This document shows, piece after piece, positions 26,988 through 36,884 of a DNA stretch of 64,000 nucleotides (position 1 is the stretch's first letter; each line of letters begins with the position of its first letter). The DNA is from Allorhizobium pseudoryzae (GTDB taxonomy: Bacteria; Pseudomonadota; Alphaproteobacteria; Rhizobiales; Rhizobiaceae). The stretch spans positions 186,001 through 250,000 of the forward strand of contig NZ_CP049244.1 of assembly GCF_011046245.1 (NCBI RefSeq), written 5' to 3'. Under the pieces are notes generated by a model. That model made no database searches and had not been told where the DNA came from. It saw only the letters and a program-made list of their open reading frames with translations. Position numbers and translations under genes: made by a program.

Positions 26988-28787
26988 TCATTTGCGCGTA
27001 GCGATATAGGCGCGCCAGCCGCCGAGCTCCGTAATCTCCTGCGCGCCCTGAAGCGCGTATGGCTCGCAGAGGAAGCCGGAGACCTCGGCACCGTCGTCCA
27101 GCGTCACCTTGCCGATGCCGAGCGGTGCCGGGATGTTCTGCACGAAACGGCCGAAGGCGGCGGGCGTCACCGTCCACACCTCGACCTCCAGTCCCTGGCC
27201 GTTAAAGCCCGGCTCGCGGATCAGGCCGGGCTTCGGCGGCGTGGTGTTGGGCAGGACGTAAAGCCGGTAATCGCCCGCCGTGCGGCAGGTCTTCACCAGT
27301 TTGCCGCCGGGGCCTGTCAGTTCGTGGTTCAGCGGCATGCCGGTGAGATGCGCGCCGACGACCATGATGGTGACGAGGCCGTCATCGGGTTCGGTCACTT
27401 TCGAGGCTTCCGGCAAGGCGGCGGCCCTGTCCTTGCCCATGCCGGAGGCGCAAGCGCGGTGCATCGCATCGGCAAACGGTGCCAGCGCATCGTCGGAGAA
27501 GGAGGGACCGAAGAAGGTCACGCCATTCGGAAAGCCATCGGAACCGAAGCCGCCGGGCACGGCAATCGCGGCGTAACCGAACAGGTTGGCGAAGTTGGTA
27601 TAACGGCCGAAATGGCTGTTCTTGACGATCGGGTCCGCCAGCATCGCCTCCACCGTATAGGTGGTCGGCGACGTCGGCAGCATCAGCACGTCGAGGTTTT
27701 GCCACTCCGCGAGTGCCTTCTGGCGCAGATGGCCCAGTCGGTATTGCCCCTCGAAGGCGGCCACCGCATCATAGGCCTTTGCGCCTTCAATGATGGTGCG
27801 CACGGTCGGATCGAAGTCTTCAGCATTGGTTGCGATGAAATCCTTCACCGCCGCCAGACGCTCCGCCACCCAGGGACCGTTGTAGAGCAGTTCCGCCGCC
27901 TGCCGGAACGGCGCGTAATCAAACGGCACGATGGTGGCGCCCAGCGATTTCGCCCGTTCGATGGCGGCATCATAAAGCGCTTCGACCTCGGAATTGCCGA
28001 AGAACTTGCGTTCCGCTCCGTCCAGCACACCGATGCGCAGGCCCGTGCCCGGCAGGCGAACGGGCTCTGCCTTGCGGGAGTAGGGATCGGCGGCATCATA
28101 CCCGTCCATGACCTTGCGGATCGTGACACCATCGCCGACGGTGGCGGCAAACACCGTCACCACATCCACGCTGCGGCAGGCGGGCACGACGCCGACATTC
28201 GGCACCAGGCCGGGTGTCGGCTTGATGCCGACGAGATTGTTGAAGGCCGCCGGAACGCGACCCGAGCCGGCGGTATCCGTGCCGAGTGCAAAACTGGCAA
28301 GGCCGGCCCCTACCGCGACGGCGGAACCGGAGGAGGAGCCACCCGAGACATGGTCCCTGTTGAACACGGAGCGCGGCGCGCCATAGGGCGAGCGCGTGCC
28401 ATTGAGGCCGGTGGCGAACTGGTCGAGGTTCGTCTTGCCGATGACGATGGCACCCGCAGCCTTCAGCCGCGCGACGACGGTTGCGTCTTTCTCCGGTTGA
28501 TAGGCAAAGGCCGGGCAGGCGGCTGTCGTCGGCAGGCCCGCCACGTCGATATTGTCCTTGACCGCGAAGGGAACGCCCCAGAGCGGCAGACTGTTCGGCT
28601 CCGGCGCGCGCTGCATCAAGGCCGCGGCTGCCGCACGCAGATCATCGTCCGGCGTCTGCGTGATGAAGATGGCCGGATCGTCCGAGGCCTTGCGACGGGT
28701 GATCACCTCGTCCACCAGATCGAGCGGGGTGAGGCCGCCCGCATAGGCTGCCTTGAGCGAGGCAAGATCAAGGATAACAGGCAGCAT
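26988..28787 (-). CDS. atzF: allophanate hydrolase (amidase plus C-terminal domain)
   Basis: 599 residues. The amidase-signature domain (1-~450) has the Ser-cisSer-Lys triad: K77 in 'AVKDNIDV', S151 in 'GGSSSG' and S175 in 'DTAGSG', with the same spacing as AtzF. An AtzF-type C-terminal domain follows (~465-599, 'VVGAHLTGMPLNHELTGPGG'). It converts allophanate to two ammonia and two CO2, the last step of urea/guanidine breakdown. It starts directly after the stop of the carboxylase gene and is the last gene of the riboswitch-controlled operon. A second, shorter relative lies at 51672. Confidence 0.93.
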   Translation of the reverse strand: MLPVILDLASLKAAYAGGLTPLDLVDEVITRRKASDDPAIFITQTPDDDLRAAAAALMQRAPEPNSLPLWGVPFAVKDNIDVAGLPTTAACPAFAYQPEKDATVVARLKAAGAIVIGKTNLDQFATGLNGTRSPYGAPRSVFNRDHVSGGSSSGSAVAVGAGLASFALGTDTAGSGRVPAAFNNLVGIKPTPGLVPNVGVVPACRSVDVVTVFAATVGDGVTIRKVMDGYDAADPYSRKAEPVRLPGTGLRIGVLDGAERKFFGNSEVEALYDAAIERAKSLGATIVPFDYAPFRQAAELLYNGPWVAERLAAVKDFIATNAEDFDPTVRTIIEGAKAYDAVAAFEGQYRLGHLRQKALAEWQNLDVLMLPTSPTTYTVEAMLADPIVKNSHFGRYTNFANLFGYAAIAVPGGFGSDGFPNGVTFFGPSFSDDALAPFADAMHRACASGMGKDRAAALPEASKVTEPDDGLVTIMVVGAHLTGMPLNHELTGPGGKLVKTCRTAGDYRLYVLPNTTPPKPGLIREPGFNGQGLEVEVWTVTPAAFGRFVQNIPAPLGIGKVTLDDGAEVSGFLCEPYALQGAQEITELGGWRAYIATRK

Positions 28788-31700
28788 TCACACATCCTCC
28801 AGAACGACCAGAACATCGCCGGCCTTGACATTACGACCCGGCCCCGCCCGCAGGGCCCGGACACGTCCGGGTGAATGGGCGGTGACGGTGATTTCCATTT
28901 TCATCGATTCGATGATGGCGAGCGTGTCACCAGCATCGACGCGTTGACCCTCTTCGACCAGCAGTTTCCAGACATTGCCGGGCACGGCGCTTTCCACGCC
29001 GAAGCATCCTTGGGGGATGTCGCCGGCAAGACCGGGTCCAGTGCCCTCATCCACCTGGAAACTGTCGAGACCCTGCTCCTTCCAGCGCTGGCGCTCCGCC
29101 TCGAAGGCTGCCTGCTGGCCCTGCTTGAAGGCCGAGATGCTGGCGGCATTTTGCGTCATCTCGGCCTCGTAATCCGCATAGGAGAAGGTCCCCTCCTCAA
29201 TGCGGACAGGGTAGCCGCCATGCGGGAAGGCGGCGCGTGCCTCTGTCAGTTCCTCGTGGCTCACGGGGAAGAAACGAATCTGGTCGAAGAAGTCGAGCAG
29301 CCAGGGCTTCCCCTTCCCGAACACCGGCGTCTGCCGCCAGGTATTCCACACCTGGATGGTGCGGCCGAAGAGCTGGTAACCGCCCGGCCCTTCCATGCCG
29401 TAGATGCACATATAGGCGCCGCCGATGCCGACGGCGTTTTCCGGCGTCCAGGTGCGGGCCGGATTGTACTTGGTCGTCACCAGACGATGGCGCGGATCAA
29501 GCGGCGTGGCGACCGGCGCGCCGAGATAGACATCGCCGAGCCCCATGACAAGATAGGAGGCATCGAAGATCGTGTCCTTTACGGCCTGTTCATCCTTAAG
29601 ACCATTGATGCGACGGATGAACTCGATATTCGACGGGCACCAAGGGGCGTTCGGTCGTACCAGTTCCTGGTACTTGCGCATGGCAAGCTCGGCCTGCGGA
29701 TCGTTCCACGACAACGGCAGCCAGACGGTGCGGCTCGGCACCTTCACCTCGGAGACCGGCGGCAGGCTGTTTTCGATCTCGGCCAACAGCCCCAGCAGCG
29801 TGGTCAGTGACAGCGCCGTGCTGTCGTAATGGATCTGCAGCGAGCGGATACCCGGTGTCAGGTCGATCAGCCCCGGCAGTTTCGCCGCCTTCACCGCCTG
29901 CATCAGCAGGTGAACCCGCATGCGGATGCCGATGTCGAGCTGCATCGGGCCGTATTCGATGAGCAGATTGTCATCGCCTTGGCGACGATAGACCACGGGG
30001 ATGGGGCCGGTGTCGTTGACGGTGAGGATGGGGGAACCGAAGGCGGAGAGCTGAGTCACACCCCCCTCTGTCCTGCCGGACATCTCCCCCACAAGGGGGG
30101 AGATAGGCAGAGCGGCACCCTCAGCACCCCCACGGGAGGTCTGCGAGTAGCCTTCATGCTCGGCAGAAGATTGGGGCGAGACGGCAGCATCCCCGATCTC
30201 CCCCCTCGTGGGGGAGATGTCCGGCAGGACAGAGGGGGGCGCCAAGCGTGCTGCGCTTTCCCCTGAGGGTGCCACAGGCACCACACCGGCGGCCAAACCC
30301 TCATCCTCCTCGCGCCCTACCGGAAAAAACCGAATTTTATCGCCCGGCTTGAATTGGCCCATCTTCCACTGCTCATCGCGCGCGATGACCGCCGGGCAGA
30401 CGAATCCGCCGAGGCTCGGACCGTCAGGCCCGAGAATGATCGGCATGTCGCCGGTGAAATCGATCGCGCCGATCGCATAGGCATTGTCATGCAGGTTGGA
30501 GGGGTGCAGCCCCGCCTCGCCGCCATCGGCACGCGCCCATTTCGGCGCAGGGCCGATCAGGCGGACACCGGTGCGCGCGGAGTTGAAATGCACCTCGTAT
30601 TCGGTGGAAAACAGCGTCTCAATATCCTCCGGCAGGAAGAAATCCGGCGCACCGTGTGGACCATAGAGCACACCGACCGACCATTCCCGCGTCAGCTCTG
30701 CCGGCGCGTCGGCTGGTTTTACATCCACCTGGTTTCTGCGGGCCAGCCGCAGCACGTGCCCGGCGCGAAGCGTGCCGGTGGCATTGCCGCCGAACTGGCC
30801 GAGGCCAAAGGTGGCGCGGGACCCCATCACCACCGGCGCATCAAAGCCACCGGAGACGGCGAGGTAGGCCCGCTGTCCGAAGCCGGTGATCGCGCCGATG
30901 GTAAGCGTCTGGCCCGCCTTGACCTCAACCGCCTGATCGTGGGGCAGATCGACACCGTCGAGCTTCATCGGCATCACCGCCCCGGCCAGCGCGACCGTGA
31001 CATCGGAAAAGAATTTCAGCACCGGACCCGACACCGTCAATTCCAGCGCTGCCGTATGATCGTGATTGCCGACGAGGCGATTGGCGTGGGCAAAGGAGCG
31101 TTCGTCCATCGGCCCCGATGGCGGCACGCCGACATGCCAGAGACCGAGGCGACCCGGAAGTTCCTGCAGGCTGGATTGCGCACCGGGCGCAATAACGTCC
31201 ACCACATCGGGCATGAACTCGAAGTCCTTCAGCGCCGTGGTCGCCACGTCACCGCTTTGGAAGAGATCGGAGGCGGCAATGGCCTTCAGATAGTCGAGAT
31301 TGGTCTCAATGCCGCAAAGCGAGGTTTTGTCGAGCGCGGTCGACAGGGCCGCAATGGCACTCGCACGATCCGGCCCGGCAACGATCACCTTGGCCAGCAT
31401 GGGATCATAGAAGGGCGTGACCTCCGTGCCCGTTTCCACCCAGCCATCAATGCGGGCATCTTCCGGAAACACCACTTCCGTCAAAAGGCCGGCACTGGGG
31501 CGAAAACCGGCATGCGGCATTTCCGCATAGACGCGCGCCTCGATCGCAGCCCCCTTCGGCACAAGGTTTTCCTTGCCCGTCAGCACGTCTTCGCCGGCGG
31601 CTTGGGCGATCATCCATTCGACCAGATCGACACCGAAGACGGCTTCCGTAACGGGATGCTCCACCTGCAGCCGGGTATTCACCTCCAGGAAGTAGAATTC

Positions 31701-32546
31701 CTCCCGCGCCGGATCATAGATGAATTCGACGGTTCCGGCCGAGGCATAGGACACCTGCCGCCCAAGTGACACGGCCGCGGCGTGCAGGCGCTGGCGAACG
31801 GCATCGGACAAACCGGGCGCCGGCGTTTCCTCGATCACCTTCTGGTTCCGACGCTGCAGCGAGCAGTCGCGTTCGCCAAGCGCGATGACCCGGCCCTTGC
31901 CATCGCCGAAAATCTGCACTTCCACGTGACGCGCCTTGGAGACGAAGCGCTCCAGATAGACGCGGGCATCGCCAAAACTGGATTTTGCCGTGCGCTGCAC
32001 GCTGTCGAAAGCGGCGGCGAGCGCGTCCGGTGTATCGCAAAGCTGCATGCCGATCCCACCGCCGCCGGCGGTGGATTTCAGCATCACAGGGTAGCCGATT
32101 TCTTCGGCTGCAGTGAGCGCATCCTCGCGGCTGTCGAGCAGGCCGGAGCCGGGCAGCAGCGGCACACCGCTCGCCTTCGCCAGTTCGCGGGCGGTATGCT
32201 TGAGACCGAAGGCGGAAATATCGTCCGGCGTCGGGCCGATGAAGGTGATGCCTTCCGCCTTCAGCCGTTCGGCAAAGCCGATGTTTTCCGACAGGAAACC
32301 GTAACCCGGATGCACGGCGTCCGCGCCCGTCTGCCGGCAGGCGGCAATCACCGCGTCGACGTTCAGGTAGCTTTTGCTGGCGGGTGCGGGTCCGAGGCGG
32401 ACGGCCTCGTCCGCCATCAGCACCGCCTTCGAAAACCGGTCGGCATCGGAATAGACCGCGACGCTCGCGATCCCCATCTTCTGGAGCGTCTTGATGACGC
32501 GCACGGCGATTTCGCCGCGATTGGCAATCAGGACTTTGTTGAACAT
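28788..32546 (-). CDS. uca: biotin-dependent urea/guanidine carboxylase with in-frame palindromic insertion
   Basis: 1252 residues from the ATG at 32546, which shares its A with the stop of the upstream gene. Biotin carboxylase domain (1-~450, starts '[16 protein letters not shown]', ATP loop 'GGGGIGMQ'), KipA-like then KipI-like carboxyltransferase halves, and a C-terminal biotinyl domain with K1216 in 'ESMKME'. It carboxylates urea or guanidine with ATP and bicarbonate. The guanidine-I riboswitch and DUF1989 partners favour guanidine, giving carboxyguanidine. Residues ~769-829, between the two carboxyltransferase halves, are encoded by an inserted palindromic repeat, which makes the protein longer than usual relatives. 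Confidence 0.9.
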   Translation of the reverse strand: MFNKVLIANRGEIAVRVIKTLQKMGIASVAVYSDADRFSKAVLMADEAVRLGPAPASKSYLNVDAVIAACRQTGADAVHPGYGFLSENIGFAERLKAEGITFIGPTPDDISAFGLKHTARELAKASGVPLLPGSGLLDSREDALTAAEEIGYPVMLKSTAGGGGIGMQLCDTPDALAAAFDSVQRTAKSSFGDARVYLERFVSKARHVEVQIFGDGKGRVIALGERDCSLQRRNQKVIEETPAPGLSDAVRQRLHAAAVSLGRQVSYASAGTVEFIYDPAREEFYFLEVNTRLQVEHPVTEAVFGVDLVEWMIAQAAGEDVLTGKENLVPKGAAIEARVYAEMPHAGFRPSAGLLTEVVFPEDARIDGWVETGTEVTPFYDPMLAKVIVAGPDRASAIAALSTALDKTSLCGIETNLDYLKAIAASDLFQSGDVATTALKDFEFMPDVVDVIAPGAQSSLQELPGRLGLWHVGVPPSGPMDERSFAHANRLVGNHDHTAALELTVSGPVLKFFSDVTVALAGAVMPMKLDGVDLPHDQAVEVKAGQTLTIGAITGFGQRAYLAVSGGFDAPVVMGSRATFGLGQFGGNATGTLRAGHVLRLARRNQVDVKPADAPAELTREWSVGVLYGPHGAPDFFLPEDIETLFSTEYEVHFNSARTGVRLIGPAPKWARADGGEAGLHPSNLHDNAYAIGAIDFTGDMPIILGPDGPSLGGFVCPAVIARDEQWKMGQFKPGDKIRFFPVGREEDEGLAAGVVPVAPSGESAARLAPPSVLPDISPTRGEIGDAAVSPQSSAEHEGYSQTSRGGAEGAALPISPLVGEMSGRTEGGVTQLSAFGSPILTVNDTGPIPVVYRRQGDDNLLIEYGPMQLDIGIRMRVHLLMQAVKAAKLPGLIDLTPGIRSLQIHYDSTALSLTTLLGLLAEIENSLPPVSEVKVPSRTVWLPLSWNDPQAELAMRKYQELVRPNAPWCPSNIEFIRRINGLKDEQAVKDTIFDASYLVMGLGDVYLGAPVATPLDPRHRLVTTKYNPARTWTPENAVGIGGAYMCIYGMEGPGGYQLFGRTIQVWNTWRQTPVFGKGKPWLLDFFDQIRFFPVSHEELTEARAAFPHGGYPVRIEEGTFSYADYEAEMTQNAASISAFKQGQQAAFEAERQRWKEQGLDSFQVDEGTGPGLAGDIPQGCFGVESAVPGNVWKLLVEEGQRVDAGDTLAIIESMKMEITVTAHSPGRVRALRAGPGRNVKAGDVLVVLEDV
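30061..30239. repeat. rhizobial palindromic element inserted inside the carboxylase gene
   Basis: Two 44-nt arms, 30061-30104 and 30196-30239, are inverted copies with a single mismatch. Each arm also contains its own hairpin (ATCTCCCCC facing GGGGGGAGAT). The arms carry the 'CTGTCCTGCCGGACATCTCCCCC' type of sequence that I recall as a dispersed intergenic repeat in Rhizobiaceae. The 91-nt centre is not palindromic. The element keeps the reading frame and is translated as '[16 protein letters not shown]' and '[17 protein letters not shown]' flanking a polar linker. Family name (RIME-like) is tentative. Confidence 0.8.
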
Positions 32547-33199
32547 CAGGCGGCCTCGCCATCCCAGACCAGCACGCGAATGGGCGTGGGATCGAAGCCG
32601 TTGCAGGGATTGTTGATCTGCGGGCAATTGGAGATGACGAGCAGCACGTCCATCTCCGCTGTCAGTTCCACATAATCGCCGGGCGCGGAAATGCCATCGA
32701 CGATGGTCATCTCGCCGGAGGGTTCGATCGGCACGTTCATGAAGAAGTTGATGTTCGGCACCACATCGCGCTTGCTCATACCGTGCTTGGAAACCTCGAT
32801 GACAAAATTGTCGCGGCAGGCATGCAGGTATTTCGTGTAGTGGCCGAAGCGGACGGTGTTGCTCTCGCAGGAGCAGGCACCCGCGGAGGTATCGTGCCGC
32901 CCGCAGCTGTCGGCCGTCACCGTCAACATTACGCGGCCTTCATTGGAGATGACCTTGGTGCCGGTGGAGATGTAGGCCGCGCCCTGCTCGCGCATCGTAT
33001 CCTGGCTGGAATAACGTTCGGAGAAATCATCCGCATTGTAGAACAGCGTATCGACCGCCTGCTGGCCATAGCTGTCCTCAATGCGCACGACCTGCCCCTT
33101 CTTGATGACGGTCGAGAACGGCGCTTCCGCTGCGATATGGTGATCCCGCACGGCATTGGAGAGCGTGCGGGCGGGAGAGGTCTGGATAAAACTGGTCAT
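32546..33199 (-). CDS. DUF1989 urea carboxylase-associated protein (carboxyguanidine deiminase subunit)
   Basis: 217 residues from the ATG at 33199. It is a DUF1989/urea carboxylase-associated family member with '[19 protein letters not shown]', a Cys/His-rich stretch, and '[13 protein letters not shown]'. In guanidine-utilising bacteria two DUF1989 proteins (CgdA and CgdB) form the deiminase that turns carboxyguanidine into allophanate. The pair here sits just upstream of the carboxylase with a 1-nt overlap, which fits that role. I cannot say which subunit this is. The longer frame to 33277 runs into the preceding gene and is not preferred. Confidence 0.85.
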   Translation of the reverse strand: MTSFIQTSPARTLSNAVRDHHIAAEAPFSTVIKKGQVVRIEDSYGQQAVDTLFYNADDFSERYSSQDTMREQGAAYISTGTKVISNEGRVMLTVTADSCGRHDTSAGACSCESNTVRFGHYTKYLHACRDNFVIEVSKHGMSKRDVVPNINFFMNVPIEPSGEMTIVDGISAPGDYVELTAEMDVLLVISNCPQINNPCNGFDPTPIRVLVWDGEAA

Positions 33200-33213
33200 G
33201 GTCGCCTCTCCTC

Positions 33214-34041
33214 TCACTGGGCCGCAAATGCGTTGTTTTCGAAGCCGCGAACGGCTTCGGCGGTTGCGGTTCGGCACAGATCATCGACCGCCGGTTCCGC
33301 CGCTGCGATGCGGGTGATGATGACTGGATTGGGTGCGTAGACCGGGTTCGGGTCGAGCGGATGCGGGCAATTGGAGAAGCCGACGATCATGTCCATCTCG
33401 GCGCGCAGGTCCACATAGTCGCCATCGCTCACAAGCTCCGGCTTCCACTGGAATTTGCCCTCGGCATCGACGCGCACGGGCGCAAACAGGGCGAGTGCCG
33501 CCGGAATGTCGCGCTTGTCGAGACCGGCCTTCGTCGCGACCAGGACGAGATTGTCGCGGGTGTTGCGGAGGGCCGGACCGTTGGCTCCGGCATATTTTCT
33601 GGCGTTGGAGGACGCCGTCGAGCCGCCCATCAGCACGTCATGCGCGCCGCAACTGTCCTCGCTGATCGAGAACATCACCTTGCCCATGTCGGAAAAGATC
33701 ACCCGGCCTTTGCCGAGACCGGTGGTCCACTGCACCTTCACCGTATCCGGCAGGTTCATGCGCTCGCTCGGGTCTGCCGCATTCCAGGCGACGACCGAGA
33801 CGGTGGAAAAGCCTTCGTCGAGCGCAATGCGCAACACCTCGTTCGCCTTCACCCGCGTCCACCAGTACCAGCCGCCCGGCAGCTTTTCCTGATGCACGAT
33901 CTGTTCGGCGGCAAGGGCAGGCGCAGGCTTGCCGCTTTTGCCCGGCAGCGCCTTCGGCGCAAAATCCAGCCCCTTTTTCTGATGCTCCTCGTAGCGCGCG
34001 CGGTTGGCGGCGATCTCTTCCGGTGAACGTCGAATATGCAT
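33214..34041 (-). CDS. DUF1989 urea carboxylase-associated protein, second subunit
   Basis: 275 residues. Paralogous to the next gene: 'SEDSCGAHDVLMGGSTASSN' aligns with its Cys/His stretch but lacks the extra cysteines, and 'PEDLVSDGDYVDLRAEMDM'-like C-terminal strands are shared. An N-terminal extension of about 50 residues ('RSPEEIAANRARYEEHQKKG') is helical. It is expected to pair with the 32546 product as carboxyguanidine deiminase. It lies 14 bp upstream of that gene and 38 bp downstream of the ABC ATPase gene in the same operon. Confidence 0.85.
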   Translation of the reverse strand: MHIRRSPEEIAANRARYEEHQKKGLDFAPKALPGKSGKPAPALAAEQIVHQEKLPGGWYWWTRVKANEVLRIALDEGFSTVSVVAWNAADPSERMNLPDTVKVQWTTGLGKGRVIFSDMGKVMFSISEDSCGAHDVLMGGSTASSNARKYAGANGPALRNTRDNLVLVATKAGLDKRDIPAALALFAPVRVDAEGKFQWKPELVSDGDYVDLRAEMDMIVGFSNCPHPLDPNPVYAPNPVIITRIAAAEPAVDDLCRTATAEAVRGFENNAFAAQ

Positions 34042-34079
34042 GATGATCTCCAGTGGTTCCGTATGCCGGGCCGTCCCGG

Positions 34080-34868
34080 CTATTGACCCTTTGAAGAGAC
34101 CGGGCCGTCCCGGTCGGGGCGAAAAATGGAGGGCACGCCCGCCTGCCGCGGCGGCCAGATGGCGATATCCCGGGTAATGGTCGCGCCGTAGCGCAGCTTC
34201 TCTTCGGGTCGGTCGCGCGGCCGCTCAAACGCAACGACGCGTGTGCCAAGCGTGAAGGCCTCGCGCATGTCATGCGTGACCATGACCACGGTCATCGGCG
34301 CCTCGTGCCAGAGCTTTTTCATCAGCACATGGATTTCGCCGCGGATGCCGGGATCGAGCGCCCCGAAGGGTTCATCGAGCAGCAGCACCTTCGGGCGCAT
34401 GATCAAGGCCTGGGCGAGCGCCAGACGCTGCTGCATGCCGCCGGAAAGCTGCGCCGGGTATTTGTTTTCCGAGCCCATCAGCCCGACGGCGGCGATCATC
34501 GCGCGCGCCTCTTCTTCCAGCGCGCGACGTGCAGAGCCGAACAGGCGGGCGGCGAGGCGCGAGGCCTGCAACTCCTTGCCGAACATCACATTGCCGAGCA
34601 CCGTCAGATGCGGAAAGACGGAGTAACGCTGGAAGACGACGCCGCGCTCCGGCCCCGGCTCCTTCGGCAAAGGTTCACCATCCAGCAGGATCTCGCCCTT
34701 CGTCTGGATCTCCTGCCCGAGAAGCATGCGCAGGAAGGTGGACTTGCCGCAACCAGAGGGGCCGACAAGGGCGACGAAGGCTCGGGATTCGATCTCGATC
34801 GAGACGTTTTCCAGCACGATCTGCTCGCCATATTCCTTCCAGAGGTTTTTGATCGACAGCGCGCTCAT
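34080..34868 (-). CDS. ABC importer ATPase (nitrate/taurine type), probable guanidine uptake
   Basis: 262 residues from the ATG at 34868, overlapping the permease stop by 4 bases (ATGA). Walker A 'GPSGCGKSTFLRM', Q-loop 'VVFQRYSVFPH', signature 'LSGGMQQRLALAQAL', Walker B 'VLLLDEPFGALD', H-loop 'VMVTHDMREA'. It belongs to the SsuB/TauB/NrtD class and forms a three-part importer with the next two upstream genes. Being behind a guanidine-I riboswitch, guanidine or a related compound is the likely cargo. Confidence 0.9.
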   Translation of the reverse strand: MSALSIKNLWKEYGEQIVLENVSIEIESRAFVALVGPSGCGKSTFLRMLLGQEIQTKGEILLDGEPLPKEPGPERGVVFQRYSVFPHLTVLGNVMFGKELQASRLAARLFGSARRALEEEARAMIAAVGLMGSENKYPAQLSGGMQQRLALAQALIMRPKVLLLDEPFGALDPGIRGEIHVLMKKLWHEAPMTVVMVTHDMREAFTLGTRVVAFERPRDRPEEKLRYGATITRDIAIWPPRQAGVPSIFRPDRDGPVSSKGQ

Positions 34869-35683
34869 TTGCCCTTCTCCAGTTCGGACCAGGGGAAGAC
34901 GGCGATGCGCAGGCGATCGAGCAGGATATCGGTGACGACGGCGAGCAGCGTGATCCACAGCACGTACGGAAAGATCACGTCCATCGAGAGGTAGCGGCGG
35001 ACGAGGAAGATGCGGTAGCCAAGCCCGCTATCCGAAGAGATGGCTTCGGCAGCAATGAGGAACAGCCAGGCCGGACCGAGTTGCAGGCGCAGCGTGGTGA
35101 TGAGCCGCGGCAGGACCTGCGGCAGCACCACCCTGAGCGCGATCTGCCAGGAGGAGGCAGACAGGGTTTCCGCCTTCACGATCATTTCGCGCGGCAGCGA
35201 AATGGCGGTGAGCGCCAGATCGCGGATCATGATCGGCGTCACCCCGATGACGATCAACGCGATCTTCGAGGCCTCGCCCAAGCCCATGACGATGAACAGG
35301 ATCGGCAGGAGGGCGAGCGGCGGGACCATGGAAATCGCCGCAACGAAGGGTGATAGAAACGCCCGGGCAAAGGGAAGGATACCGATGACGAGGCCGAGTA
35401 GCAGGGCAATGGCCGTGGCGATGCCCAGCCCCGCCGCCAGCCGCTGCAGGCTGGCCAGCGTATCGGACCAGAGGAGATACTCACCGGTGCGGACATCCGC
35501 GACGAAAGCCATGCGGCTGATGGCTTCGCCCAGCGCGCCAAGCCCCGGCAAAAGCTTGTCATTCGGATTGTCCGCCAGCCGTTCGGCAGAGCCGATCATG
35601 TAGGCGACGACCAGGAGAATGAAGGGAAGCAGAGCCAGAGCCAGCCGCGAGCCGTTTCCCGGATGTGAGTTGATCCAGCGCAT
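34865..35683 (-). CDS. ABC importer permease (SsuC/TauC type)
   Basis: 272 residues with about six membrane spans and the EAA-type coupling loop near 'SASSWQIALRVVLPQVLPRLIT'. It is the membrane channel of the riboswitch-controlled importer. It lies 60 bp after the binding-protein gene and overlaps the ATPase gene by 4 bases. Confidence 0.9.
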   Translation of the reverse strand: MRWINSHPGNGSRLALALLPFILLVVAYMIGSAERLADNPNDKLLPGLGALGEAISRMAFVADVRTGEYLLWSDTLASLQRLAAGLGIATAIALLLGLVIGILPFARAFLSPFVAAISMVPPLALLPILFIVMGLGEASKIALIVIGVTPIMIRDLALTAISLPREMIVKAETLSASSWQIALRVVLPQVLPRLITTLRLQLGPAWLFLIAAEAISSDSGLGYRIFLVRRYLSMDVIFPYVLWITLLAVVTDILLDRLRIAVFPWSELEKGK

Positions 35684-35743
35684 GGGCGTCTTCTTGATCC
35701 TAAAGGGTGAAGGGGGCGGGCAGAACCTGCCCCGGACAGGTGA

Positions 35744-36814
35744 TCAGAGAGCGCCGTCTGCGGCCGCCTTCATGTAGGTCGGCGAGAAGCGCAGCTTGAT
35801 ATTGCCCTTGTCGCCCAGCACCATTCCGTCCGGCATTTCGATGCCGATGACGTCGGCGGACGGCGCACCGCTGCCCAGCAGACCCTTGGCGAACAGGAAG
35901 CTTCGGACACTGTCCATCGTCTTTGCAAGGTTCGGCGAGGTGGTGAAGGCCAGTGCATCCGCTGGCTTGTCGAACAGCTTGGTCGCCGCCATCTGCGCCT
36001 CGAAACCGGCAAGATCGGTTCCGGATGCCGCCCCCATCGCCGTGCGGGCGGCCTTGCCTTCGGGCGTGTCGGCGGTCATCACCTTCATCGTGTCATACCA
36101 GATGCCGGCCAGCGCCTTGCCGAAATCCGGATTGTCCTTCAGCACATCGGTATTGGCGACCATCAGGTCGATGATCTCGCCGGGAATCTGCGAACTGTCG
36201 AAAACCTTCTTGGCCGTCTTGTCTTCCAGAATTGTGGAAACCAGCGGATTCCAAGTGACGACAGCGGTCACGTCCGGCGTCTTGTAGGCGGCGACCATGT
36301 CTGCGTCGGAGGTATTGACCACCTTCACGTCACGCTCGGAGGAGCCGATGCTTTCCAGCGCACGGGCGAGGAGGTAATGCGAGACGGAGAATTCGACGAG
36401 GTTGACGTTCTGACCCTTGATGTCGGCAAGCTTGTCCTTGTCCTTCAGGATGACCGCGTCATTGCCGTTGGAAAAATCGCCGACGATCACGGCAGTGGTA
36501 TCGACGCCGCCGGCGGCCGGGATCGACAGGCCGTCCATGTTGGTGAGCGTCACCGCATCGAAGGCGCCTGCCGTGTACTGGTTCATCGATTCCACGTAAT
36601 CGTTGAACTGGGTGACCTCGATATTGAGACCGTACTTGTCCGCCCACTTCTTCACGATGCCCGTATCCTTGGCATAACCCCACGGCATCCAGCCCACATA
36701 GATGGACCAGGCCACCTTGAAGTCCTTCTTCGGCGCAGCGTCAGCCGTCATCGGTGCCGACAAGGCCAGCGCCGCGACGGAGAGGGTGGCGAAGAGTTTG
36801 GATATGGTCTGCAT
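35744..36814 (-). CDS. ABC importer substrate-binding protein, urea/guanidine-cluster NMT1 type
   Basis: 356 residues with a Sec signal peptide (cleavage near 'MTADAAP', about residue 27). The mature protein is an NMT1/OpuAC-like binding protein of the kind found next to urea carboxylase genes ('VAWSIYVGWMPWGYAKDTGI' at the N-terminus is typical of that group). First gene of the operon, about 30 bp downstream of a possible attenuator and 75 bp from the riboswitch; an 'AGAAGGGGAAG' ribosome site precedes the ATG. Guanidine specificity is inferred from the riboswitch. Confidence 0.88.
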   Translation of the reverse strand: MQTISKLFATLSVAALALSAPMTADAAPKKDFKVAWSIYVGWMPWGYAKDTGIVKKWADKYGLNIEVTQFNDYVESMNQYTAGAFDAVTLTNMDGLSIPAAGGVDTTAVIVGDFSNGNDAVILKDKDKLADIKGQNVNLVEFSVSHYLLARALESIGSSERDVKVVNTSDADMVAAYKTPDVTAVVTWNPLVSTILEDKTAKKVFDSSQIPGEIIDLMVANTDVLKDNPDFGKALAGIWYDTMKVMTADTPEGKAARTAMGAASGTDLAGFEAQMAATKLFDKPADALAFTTSPNLAKTMDSVRSFLFAKGLLGSGAPSADVIGIEMPDGMVLGDKGNIKLRFSPTYMKAAADGAL

Positions 36815-36846
36815 TGGAACTTCCCCTTCTTGAGCGTCTTCAGAAA

Positions 36847-36879
36847 GGGATCGGCATGGACCATCGTGCCGCCAATCCC
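36847..36879 (-). terminator. possible attenuator hairpin after the guanidine riboswitch
   Basis: On the minus strand GGGATTGGCG can pair with TGCCGATCCC (10 bp including two G-T wobbles) and is followed by TTTCTG. It lies between the aptamer and the first gene, so it could be the expression platform that guanidine binding disrupts. The T-tract is weak, so translational control is also possible. Confidence 0.4.
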
Positions 36880-36884
36880 TTGGC

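Noticed and set aside
27324..28874. 516-residue plus-strand open frame
   Set aside because: Antisense shadow of allophanate hydrolase; histidine/arginine-rich composition typical of shadow frames.
30061..30239. Rho-independent terminator or insertion sequence
   Set aside because: There is no T-tract, transposase or target duplication, and the reading frame continues through the element.
28788..36814. Plain urea carboxylase/urea amidolyase operon
   Set aside because: The upstream RNA is the guanidine-I aptamer, and the two DUF1989 proteins fit carboxyguanidine deiminase; urea remains possible as a side substrate.
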